37,500 bases of DNA, taken from assembly GCA_029449235.1 (NCBI GenBank), contig JANATG010000021.1:672501-710000 (forward strand). The letters are read 5' to 3'. Shown piece after piece: positions 9,120-17,493 of the stretch (position 1 is its first letter; each line of letters begins with the position of its first letter). This DNA comes from Linnemannia schmuckeri. Taxonomy: Eukaryota; Mortierellomycota; Mortierellomycetes; Mortierellales; Mortierellaceae. The position numbers and the translations under genes were made by a program. The notes under the pieces were generated by a model. That model did not search any database. It saw only the letters and a list, made by a program, of their open reading frames with translations, and was not told the origin of the DNA.

Positions 9120-10421
9120 TTAATTATATCGCATTGGCAGAACTCCACGATTGTAATTTGTCTCAAGGGTTGTTTTCTTCAACGCCTCTCTGAAATGATG
9201 TGCATCTTGATTCGATAGACCTTCATCAATGGGGTCCGCCTCGCCGTTGTTGCAAGCTTGTTCATATACATCATCCTCGAGATACATTTCCTCCCATGCA
9301 TCACCGAGGCGAGCAAGCATGTTATGGAGCACACAGCATGCTGTTACCCATCGAGTGAGTATCTGCATATCTGCTACTGATCGAATCTGTTGTCTCATCT
9401 GCTGCAGAGAACTCCAGCGGGACTTGAGAACCCCGATACAGTGCTCATTCCTTACGCGAGATTTGGCGACACAATAGTTGAACTCCTTGTTCTCTTGCCT
9501 GTTCGCTGCTGGAGCCTTGTAGGAGGGTATACAAGTCCTTGAGAGTTTGTATGCTGAATCGGCAAGAAGGTATTCGCCGGGTGAAAAAAATCGGCGAGGT
9601 TGCAGGTAGGGAGGCATCCGTTTGAAAACTGTGGAGTCGGCGCAAGATCCTGGACAACCAACATGCATTGCAATAATGCGCTTGTCTACATCACACACAA
9701 CCTGCATAGCAACAGAGTATCTTTTAAAGAAAGACGTTAGAATATTGTCATGGTTAATGACATTATGTTAGACTTTGCAATCGCATGTATACCTTTTCTT
9801 GCGATCGAAGTACACTTCACCGTCAATCGAAGGCTTCTGCGAGAGAGGAATAGTTGTCCCGTCAATAAATCCTACGCAGTTGGGAAAACCCTCCATTCTC
9901 ATAACTCGTCCGATCTCCTTTCTTCTCTCGGCGCCAGGCCAAACAACCCAATCCTTGCGTATGTCCCATAATGCTTGAATAACGCGATTGGTGTACACTG
10001 TTGCGGTTCCGGTACCAACGCCGAAAATTGCCTGTATCTTACTGACACTTGCTCCGGTTCCATTGATACCGAGCCGAGTCAAGGCGACAGCCAACTGCAA
10101 GGAAGGGTGTGCTTGCTTGCAGGTAGAGTTGTTGGAGAAGACCGAGTGTTCTTTTATCTTGTCTAAAAGAGCCGAGAATCCTGCTGGTGTTGTCCTGAAC
10201 ATCGACCGAAACTCATTAGTCGTGAGGTTTGGGAACCTCTCTGTAAGGTAATGGGGTGGTCGTTTTGTTATTGCTCTCTCAGAAACATATCGCGAGAGTA
10301 AGAGGCATTGGTAAAGATGATACAGTTCTTCTGCTTCTTCTTCTTCGTCGTCCATGTCCAGGAGCATGATGAGAGTCTCCACTTCCGAAAGGAGTTGTTG
10401 GCGTTCGGATTTGTAGGGCAT
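9120..10421 (-). CDS. Harbinger transposase (DDE_Tnp_4 / HARBI1-like)
   Basis: Exon 1 (9793-10421) and exon 2 (9120-9720) are joined across a 72-nt intron (donor GTATAC, acceptor TTTAAAAG) to give 409 residues. The join produces KKRYSVAMQVV, a hallmark of the family. The catalytic triad can be read as D187 (GFIDGTT), D238 (CADSTVF) and E302 (RNEHCIGV). An N-terminal helical DNA-binding region precedes it (about residues 60-160, including a helix-turn-helix near SVSKIQAIFGVGTGTATVY). The start MPYKSERQQ is chosen because the longer frame runs through an A7C microsatellite that would code for poly-Phe. The gene looks intact and would excise and reinsert the element. Confidence 0.9.
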
Positions 10422-10453
10422 TAAGGTGTTGCCCCGTATTGGTGACGTTTGTA

Positions 10454-10527
10454 CAAAAAACAAAAAAACAAAAAAACAAAAAAACAAAAAAACAAAAAAA
10501 CAAAAAAAAAAAAAAAAAAAAAAAAAA
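10454..10527. repeat. (CAAAAAAA)n microsatellite ending in poly(A)
   Basis: About six units with an 8-bp period, followed by a pure A run of about 26. It lies just upstream of the transposase start, in its 5' UTR or promoter. Confidence 0.9.
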
Positions 10528-10680
10528 GGCTTGTAGTTTATCATTTTGGGGCTTATTTCGAAACACACTAGCCCTCGAGCTGAAGCGTTTGTAAGTAAGC
10601 CTTGTGAGGGTAGGCAAGCTTAATTTGCAAGCCTTCCATGTTTGAAAGTAAGCCACGAAATGTCAAGGTTTGAAACCCCC

Positions 10681-11387
10681 TATTCTTTTTAAAATTTCAT
10701 TGTTACACTGTATCCATTGTTAAGGGGTTGGTAACTTATAGATCTTATCAAAGTCGCCATTATTTCATTTGACAATTTTCACTGTCTTGTTGGTCTTGAG
10801 TGCCTCAGCCAGCGCCTTGGCTCCATCGGATCCGATCGAGAGTCAGCACTCCCGAAGCACTAAATAATGCTTCAATTAAACCACTCTAGGTTTGTCCTGT
10901 CGGTTTAACGCGCTCCTTTCGTCTATCGCGCATCATGCTTTATCAAGGTGACTGAGTACGTGGACAGGATCACTGCAGGGTATAAGGCCGGTATTCAGGA
11001 TACGTGCCAAAGTTCGTGCAATGACCGCGAGATTAACCCGTACCTCTGCGACTCTGAGATCTCTTCATCATTATAAAAACGATGAAAGCCAGGGGGCAGA
11101 GAGAGTAGACAAAAAGGAGACGGAGGCATGTGTAGGTGTAGCATACGTCTACAACTTACCTTGGGTTCAAAAGGTAAAGTATGGACACGCAGTACACAAG
11201 GAGTAGTAGGCTGTGTTTACGTGAGGCAAAGAAGTCGTGTGTGTTGCGTGTGTGAGTTTGAATAATAAGAAGGAAGAAGGAAGAGGGAAAGATGAAGCTA
11301 TAAACAACGAAGATTAAGAAGAGAAGAGTGATAGAGAGAAAAGGGACAACAACAAAAGGGAGAGAATGATTAGAGGACAACGATGTA
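10681..11387. other. intergenic, no gene recognised
   Basis: I see no convincing coding region here. The second half (about 11080-11385) is strongly purine-rich on the plus strand (GAAGGAAGAAGGAAGAGGG). This segment is the left flank of the transposon cluster that starts at 11388. Confidence 0.5.
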
Positions 11388-12672
11388 CAGTCCCCTCTAA
11401 CAATGTATCATTGTAACAATTTAAAATACAAAAGTCAATTTATTCGGGTTTCCTCGGGTTCCATAGCTGGTTTAGTAGGTGGTGGGGCCTCCTTTTGCTT
11501 CCAGCACCTTAGCTACTCTTTTATTCATCGATGCTATGAGATCTGTAATTACTTGCGGGGGGATGTTATCCCACTCCTCCAGAATGGCGGCAACCATTTC
11601 CTCCTTGCTGGTCGGCTGCCTTGGACGACTGTTAAGACGTCTCTTGAGGATCGACCAGATGTTTTCGATGGGATTGAGATCAGGAGAATTAGGTGGCCAT
11701 AACATCTTTGGAACACCATTCTTCAGCCGCCAGTTTGTGGCGATTTTGCTTGTATGAATGGGCGCGTTATCCTCCATAAGAAGGGGGCTCTTTACTTGAG
11801 CCGCGAACCACCTCAGCTCATCCTCGTAGACAGTATCGACAAATCCTTGTGCTTTGTTGTTGTCGTTATCGAGAATGACCAGTCTTGATTTCTTTCCTCC
11901 AGCAATTGCTCCCCATACCTTGACAGTTGATCGACCGCTCCGGAGAAGTGGGCTAATATTCTTGAGCAGATACTTCTCGTCCTTGGTGCGCCAGAGAAGG
12001 ACTTTTCTGAAGTCTTTGCCTATTTCAAAGCAACACTCGTCAGTCCAGATGATCCTCTCCCAGTCAATCCATGTCCAATTGGCTTTATCATGGGCAACGG
12101 TTAAACGAGCGGCTACATGCCTTGGCTCCAGACGAGGTTTCTTGACGGCAACGCGACAAAATATCCCTTTTTGTGGAGAATCTTGCGCACAGTGCATTTT
12201 GAGACTGGCTTGGGCGACATTCTGACTATCTCCTTAAGGCTGACGCGGTTGTTATCGTTCACCCTGTTAAGGAGCTGCTCGACATCCTTCTCTTTAAGAA
12301 TGGGTGGTCTTCCAGTTGGTTTTTTGGGAACAACGGTGCCTTCTTGCTCCCATTTTTTAATAATGGATAGGACTGTGGCAATGTGGAGATTGTGGGTTTT
12401 GGCAATAGTGGAAGGAGTCGCACCGGCTTCATAGGCCCCGATGATGCGACCCTTGAGCTCAAGAGAATGGTGCTTGGGCATTGTATATTGGGGGTGAAGT
12501 GGGATGGTGGTGGTGGAATGGTAGCATTGGAGAGGCTCCTTTCTTTTTATCGGAACGTTCGGAGGAGGTGATGGTGCTAGAATTTTCGAAAAAATAGTTC
12601 GTTTGAATTGGTCTTATGACCCTATTCATTGTTATTCTATTCCTTACAATGATACATTGTTAGAGGGGACTG
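11388..12672. mobile_element. Tc1/mariner transposon, inactivated
   Basis: A 1,285-bp element with perfect 29-bp terminal inverted repeats (starting CAGTCCCCTCTAACAATGTA) at 11388-11416 and 12644-12672, flanked by TA on both sides. It holds one transposase gene, on the minus strand, that is frameshifted. The right-hand TA is shared with the neighbouring pogo-like element. Confidence 0.93.
11472..12481 (-). pseudogene. Tc1-type DD34E transposase, one frameshift
   Basis: The first frame (12481 down to about 12155) codes for the DNA-binding half, with two helix-turn-helix segments (STIAKTHNLHIATVLSIIKKW) and a basic GRPP linker. The second (from about 12170 to 11472) codes for the catalytic half: IIWTDECCF, LLMEDNAPIHTS and NSPDLNPIENIW, giving the D, D and E of a Tc1-like DD34E enzyme. 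The two overlap near 12160 in different phases (HKKGYF in one, KGIFCRVAVKKP in the other), so a single base was lost in or near an A/T run. Otherwise the length, about 335 residues, is normal. It is probably a recent single-hit pseudogene or an assembly error. Confidence 0.88.
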
Positions 12673-12674
12673 TA

Positions 12675-12786
12675 CAGTCGTCTTTGGATATTATGCAATT
12701 TTTTGCGGATTAATCAAAATAATTTTTGCAGATATATTTTTCAATTAGATAGAATAGAACCTATTTTGTGACTATTGTTTACATAC
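12675..12786 (+). repeat. left TIR of pogo-1 (112 bp)
   Basis: Inverted copy of 15406-15517 with one mismatch (A for T in the AGAATAGAACC segment). The sequence is AT-rich and ends in the CAGTC terminus common to pogo/mariner elements. Confidence 0.93.
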
Positions 12787-12799
12787 CACATGTAGCAAC

Positions 12800-15017
12800 A
12801 TGATGTCATGTCCTTTTTCTCCATCACTCAACCCATCTCAACCCTACATGCCACCAAAAAGACGAAAAGCAATAAGCCCCACACCTCCTGAATACTTTCC
12901 CACACCAGCAACACAGGTGGTTCCAGAGAGTACAGCGCCACGTGTGTTGAACAAGCGGCAGAGAACTGATTTGCCGCTGCTCCGCAAGGCTGAACTTATC
13001 CGAGACTACGAGGAGGCCCTAGCCAAGGACTATACGATTACCCACACGAGTCTTGGAAAGAAATACGGCATTTCATCGGGTGCGACGGCGCGTATTATAA
13101 AGGACAAAGACTCCATCCTCAAGCGTATCGAGGAGTCGCCCAATGGACCGAAGGAACGAAAAAGGCTGTACAAGCGCAACATGCAGCCTGTCGAGGAAGC
13201 CCTCTTTCGTTGGTTTCTCAAGCAACGGAAATATGGTAGTTAATGTATTTATTTGTATGTATTCATCCGATGAACACATTTGCTGCATTTGTCTAACCAC
13301 AACTTAATCTATGTTGAGGTTAGGTATCAACATAGACGAGAAAACCCTGAGAGGCCAGGCCTTGGTGATATGGACGGAAATGAAGCCACTATTCCGTCCA
13401 GAGACAGCACCAAAAGACTGTACTTTCAGCTCGGGATGGTGCACCGGCTTCAAGAATGATCGAGGAATCAAGTTCCGGACTGGACACGGCGAAAGTGGAT
13501 CGGTGAACCTTGAGGCTGTACAAGGACGCATTGACGAGATCAAGCGGGTACTACAGGCGTTCGAGCTCGATGATATCTATAATTGTGATGAAACGGGATT
13601 GTATATTCGAGCCGTGTCCAACAAGAGTCTCGACAACAAGCCATTTCGAGGTCGAAAGATTGCTCGAGCCGCTAGAGTGTCGATTCTGTTTTGCTCGAAC
13701 GCCACTGGCACAGACAAGAGGAAGCCGTTGGTGCTGAGTATGTCTACAATTCAGAAACAGAGGTATGGTTGTCTGCCACAAATAACTCAAGAGAAGCTAA
13801 CTCTTACCCTCTTGATAAACTCGCCAGGCAAGCACAAGCCAAGAGGACTTCCAGCAGACATCCTAAACGACATCGACATTGACTGTTCCGGGAAAGGGTA
13901 TATGATATCCGACGTCTTCTCAAAATGGCTCTATGCTCTTAACAACGACATGCGCGAACAGGGACGTCAGATTGCTCTATTGATTGACAGTGCTCCCAGC
14001 CACGGTAACTCTGAGAACCTAGGGTTAACCAACATCACTATTATCCGTCTCCCGCCAAACACCACCTCCCTCACACAACCACTGGATGCTGGAATCATTC
14101 GGTCCTTCAAGGCACACTACAGTCAAGAGATGCTACAAGTCATTAGTCGGATGACTCTCAGGTCTCGGGCTGTCGTCCGCACGATACAAAATGCAAAACT
14201 ATGGCCCTGTTTCGCCAGCTCGTGGAAAAAAGTCACGCTAGGTTGCATTCGCAACTGCTTCGCCAAGGTGCCAGTCATGAGTCGAGTCCAGGCGGATGAA
14301 CTCAAGGAACTTGGAGTCGAGTTTGCTCATCATCAAGTGGAGGATCTTCAAACGGAACTCATTGAAAAGTACCGCCATCTCGAGGGCACCATAGCCTCAC
14401 AAACCGACATTGGTGTACTAAACTATCTTGCCATGGTCGACTGCGAAGGCCCGGACGAGGCGACGATGGAGGCTGTGAGGGAGACTATGAACGATGACGG
14501 GTTCAAGGAAATATTTCGTCAGGACATTGAGATCGAAAGCGAGGATGAGGAGGAAACCGAGGATGAGGAGGATGATTCGGATTTTGAGCTCTCTGACAGC
14601 ACCTTTTCCGGCGAGGACCCCGATCCAACGCTTGTGCTTCGTAGTAGTAACGCCTATGCACGGGATAACAGTTGTGGATCCCCGCCTTCTAGCCCTTTGG
14701 ATGAGGAGTACACTGATATCCTAGGAGGTGACGCCTTCCTCGACAGTTTGGATCAACTCAGGAATACCTTCCTAGCATTGAGAGACGGCAACACCTCCAA
14801 TCCAACTGCACTAAAGCGCCTTATCGAAACTCATCGATCAGTCGATGCAGCCCTCGACTATTTCGCGCTGACAAACTCTCAAAACAACATGCTTTCAGAT
14901 CCTGTCATGGAAACCTTGGGACACAATACCGAGAGTGGGGAGGGAGTATGGGGACTTGAGGAGGAAGAGGAGGAAGATTTTTTTGATTTTTTTTTTTTTT
15001 TATTTAAAGATTTTTAG
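12800..15017 (+). CDS. pogo/Tigger-type transposase (CENP-B HTH + DDE_1)
   Basis: Exons 12800-13235 and 13324-15017 are joined by an 88-nt GT-AG intron to give 709 residues. The splice restores KQRKY-GINIDEKTLRGQA in the second helix-turn-helix. Order: basic N-terminus (PPKRRK); CENP-B/psq-type HTH (about 55-105); Tc5/CENPB HTH (about 130-195, FSSGWCTGFKNDRGIKFR); DDE_1 core with D234 (IYNCDETGLY), D367 (LLIDSAPSH) and D400 (TQPLDAGII), a DD32D spacing; then a long acidic tail. The last codons run into a T-rich stretch (DFFDFFFFLFKDF). It should bind the TIRs and move the element at TA sites. I see no internal break. Confidence 0.9.
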
Positions 15018-15025
15018 TCTTTTTA

Positions 15026-15394
15026 TTAGTGGCTTGTGTCCGTAGACTTAATATGATTATTTTGTGCAATAGTTTTGTGTATTTCTTTTGTGATGTTTTT
15101 GGAGATATCGTCCCAAGACTGGGTCTGATCATGCAAAAAGAGGGTGATGTTGGCTGTGTGGACCCCAATCAGGCAACATGCTAAGAGTTGAGGAGCGGAG
15201 ATGTTGTACTCGGGTTTGATGGAGAACTCTGGAGGCGTGAAAGAGAGGAGCGAGTGTAAATCCTCGTCCGACCAGAGGGGCTTGTCGGTATATTCCTTCA
15301 GCGTGGAGTGCCATGCCAGATATTTGGCAGAGCACTGAAAGACGTAGTGATTCTTGTCTGCGGAGGAAGAAGAAGACGCGTTGATACGAACATA
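15026..15394 (-). other. unidentified coding-like frame inside pogo-1, no ATG
   Basis: A 122-codon open frame ends 8 bp beyond the transposase stop, tail to tail. Codon third positions are mostly G or C, and the translation looks protein-like (ADKNHYVFQCSAKYLAWHS, then PLWSDEDLHSLLSFTPPEF). No in-frame ATG exists before the upstream TGA at 15395. A good splice acceptor (pyrimidine tract then CCGCAG) sits at 15358, so it could be the last exon of a captured host gene or of a second element gene. The second pogo-like element has no counterpart. I recognise no family. Confidence 0.4.
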
Positions 15395-15405
15395 TCACCA
15401 CGATC

Positions 15406-15517
15406 GTATGTAAACAATAGTCACAAAATAGGTTCAATTCTATCTAATTGAAAAATATATCTGCAAAAATTATTTTGATTAATCCGCAAAAAATTGCATA
15501 ATATCCAAAGACGACTG
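15406..15517 (-). repeat. right TIR of pogo-1 (112 bp)
   Basis: Reverse complement of 12675-12786 with one mismatch; followed by the TA target dinucleotide. Confidence 0.93.
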
Positions 15518-15538
15518 TAGAAGTAGTAAAGAAACAGG

Positions 15539-15761
15539 CTAGTCTCGACCCAGTCCTTCAAGATTTCGAGACTGCGAATTTCATTCCCAAAGAGTATCTT
15601 CATCATAGAAGGTCTGGAAGAAATGAAGGTGTGTGTCAAGGGGTAGTCCCCTCTCAATTTTGTGCCCCAAACCTTCCTTTTTGGGACGAAACTCATAAGT
15701 CACGTGGCATACCATTGGATGCTGACATGTGCTGCATCAGCATTGTGGTCATCATCTTCCT
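15539..15761 (+). repeat. left TIR of RecQ/DUF6589 element (223 bp)
   Basis: Reverse-complement match to 21504-21726 with no difference seen over 223 bp; after one mismatch TGCA also matches. The inner end lies 61 bp before the chosen helicase start. Confidence 0.93.
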
Positions 15762-15821
15762 TTGCACCAAACCACTGTCAGCTCACGTCTTCGGTTCTTT
15801 TGCACAGCGCTCGTTGTTGTC

Positions 15822-17429
15822 ATGGCAATTTTGTCTCTCCCCATTGATTGTCGGAAGCGATGTGAGGACGTCTTCGAGGTCTTCGTCAAAGAGATGCAGC
15901 TCATGGTCGTCAGGCATATCGGTCGGGGTGAGGATTGTATACTTATTGCGGGATGTGGTTGGGGCAAGTCGCTCGTTTATTTCCTTCTACTGGCTCTATG
16001 GGAAGACCGAACTATTGTTGTTATATCCCCGTTATTGGCACTGATGCGTGAGCAGCAAGAAAAACTCCAGGTCTACGGCTTCAAGTCCATCTGTCTTGAT
16101 AGCTCGCAAAGAATCGATGCCGGACTACTACGTCGGTTGGATAGAGGCGAGTTCCGTGCTGTTTTTATGACGCCGGAGAGCATCCTGAGTGTCGGCAAAA
16201 GCGGCGGTCGAGGGAAAACTCCTATGGACAGTCTCTGGGGCATGCCTGGATGGCGAGAGAGACTACAGGCGATCGTTATTGATGAGACCCATTGTGTTAG
16301 CTCATGGGGCAAGGACTTCCGTAAGGCCTATGCTCGTCTCGGAGAGCTCCGTGGAATAGCCCCAGCCCATGTCGCGTTTGTAGCTATGTCCGCTACTCTC
16401 CCTGTTCCGATTCTGCGTGAGATCAAACAGAGCATTAGGTTCTGCAACAACGTCCCAGTTTACAACGTCGGCAACAACCGTCCAAATGTCAGGCTTGAGG
16501 TTCGATTCCTACCACACCAGAACATATTCCAGGCGTTCGATTTTCTCTTGGATGACATCCAAAAAACCATCATTTATTTCGACAGCCGAAATGATGTACA
16601 GGACGTGCGGGATTACCTGCGGAGCCTGAGGGGCACAGTCGCTAACGACCAGCGGGACATCATCAAATCCTTTCATTCGCTTTATACCGACGAGTACAAG
16701 TCTACCACTCTAAAGCACTTCCGAGAAGGCAGGATCAAAATCTTGCTATCAACTGAGGCTGCAGGAATGGGATGCGATATTGACGATGTTGTCCGTGTCA
16801 TCCAGTTCAAAGAACCGTCTACTATATCATGTCTTGTTCAGCGCTTTGGCCGAGCTGCGCGTGATGTGACCATGCAAGGTCATGCGATTCTCCTGACGAG
16901 TCACAGGAATAAAGCTAAAGGCAGGATCGACAAAGCCAACTGCGGGAACACCAACATGACAACAACATCAACTCCCACAGGCGACCCGGATATCAAAAAG
17001 TTTATTGAGACTACAACTTGTCGACGGCAGATCCTCAACAATGTTTTTGGCAATATACAAACAAGGCATAAAAATTGCTGCGACCTATGCTCCCCAGCTC
17101 CACCTCCTCTTATCTTACAGAATCATACACCGCCAACACCTAGGATTGCAGCCCCAACACCCGCGCATTTAGCCCTTGCCAGAAGGCTGATATTGTCTTG
17201 GAGGAGTGTTGTGTACAGGAGGTACTACATGAATCGGGACCTTCAAATGATGGAAGCTGCTCTTATGGACGACAATACTGTTGCCAAGCTTGCTAAGAAA
17301 TGCAAGCATGTTACAGGACGAGAGTCCCTTCGATCGATCATCAAATGGCGACTCCACAACAAGCACGACAGTCTACTAGCTAAGCTTCTGATCAAGCTCA
17401 ACGAAGACCAACGGATGTCATCCTCGTAA
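15822..17429 (+). CDS. RecQ-family ATP-dependent DNA helicase (element-borne)
   Basis: A 535-residue SF2 helicase. From the ATG at 15822: Walker A AGCGWGKS (43-50), Ia-like ISPLLALMREQ, Walker B DETH (154-157, where RecQ usually has DEAH) followed by the RecQ-typical CVSSWGKDFRKAY, motif III SATLP (from 190), motif IV IIYFDSRND, motif V LLSTEAAGMGCDID, motif VI QRFGRAARD (340-348). The RecQ zinc-binding subdomain follows (CRRQILNNVFG then CCDLC). There is no clear winged-helix or HRDC domain; the tail is a basic helical region. An upstream in-frame ATG at 15729 lies in the TIR and would add an unconserved stretch, so the inner start is preferred. The role may be strand separation during transposition or repair after excision (inference). 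The gene looks intact. Confidence 0.88.
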   Translation: MAILSLPIDCRKRCEDVFEVFVKEMQLMVVRHIGRGEDCILIAGCGWGKSLVYFLLLALWEDRTIVVISPLLALMREQQEKLQVYGFKSICLDSSQRIDAGLLRRLDRGEFRAVFMTPESILSVGKSGGRGKTPMDSLWGMPGWRERLQAIVIDETHCVSSWGKDFRKAYARLGELRGIAPAHVAFVAMSATLPVPILREIKQSIRFCNNVPVYNVGNNRPNVRLEVRFLPHQNIFQAFDFLLDDIQKTIIYFDSRNDVQDVRDYLRSLRGTVANDQRDIIKSFHSLYTDEYKSTTLKHFREGRIKILLSTEAAGMGCDIDDVVRVIQFKEPSTISCLVQRFGRAARDVTMQGHAILLTSHRNKAKGRIDKANCGNTNMTTTSTPTGDPDIKKFIETTTCRRQILNNVFGNIQTRHKNCCDLCSPAPPPLILQNHTPPTPRIAAPTPAHLALARRLILSWRSVVYRRYYMNRDLQMMEAALMDDNTVAKLAKKCKHVTGRESLRSIIKWRLHNKHDSLLAKLLIKLNEDQRMSSS

Positions 17430-17493
17430 AAGCATTGGAAACCATAGAAAGAAGAGGGAAAAATAAAAACAAAAAAAATGCATTTCTATTTAT

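Larger units (their letters stand above)
7523..10680. mobile_element. PIF/Harbinger DNA transposon, apparently complete
   Basis: A 3,158-bp element with perfect 23-bp terminal inverted repeats at 7523-7545 and 10658-10680 (starting GGGGGTTTCAAACCTTGACA). It carries the two genes typical of the superfamily in convergent orientation: a Myb/SANT-like protein and a DDE transposase. Subterminal AAGCC and AATTTGCA motifs recur near both ends. The flanking trinucleotides are TTT and TAT, so the expected 3-bp target duplication is imperfect or mutated. Confidence 0.9.
12675..15517. mobile_element. pogo-like element with long TIRs (pogo-1)
   Basis: A 2,843-bp element flanked by TA (12673-12674 and 15518-15519). 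The inverted repeats at 12675-12786 and 15406-15517 are 112 bp with one mismatch, starting CAGTCGTCTTTGGATATTAT. It contains a spliced CENP-B/pogo transposase and a convergent unidentified reading frame. The long TIRs and large transposase set it apart from minimal pogo elements with short TIRs. Confidence 0.92.

Noticed and set aside
10422..10568. Longer N-terminus for the Harbinger transposase with poly-Phe
   Set aside because: It translates the A7C microsatellite; the inner ATG gives a normal start.
15631..16044. Plus-strand frame of 137 codons beginning in the TIR
   Set aside because: Overlaps the helicase in another phase; the start belongs to TIR sequence that also appears, reversed, at the right end.
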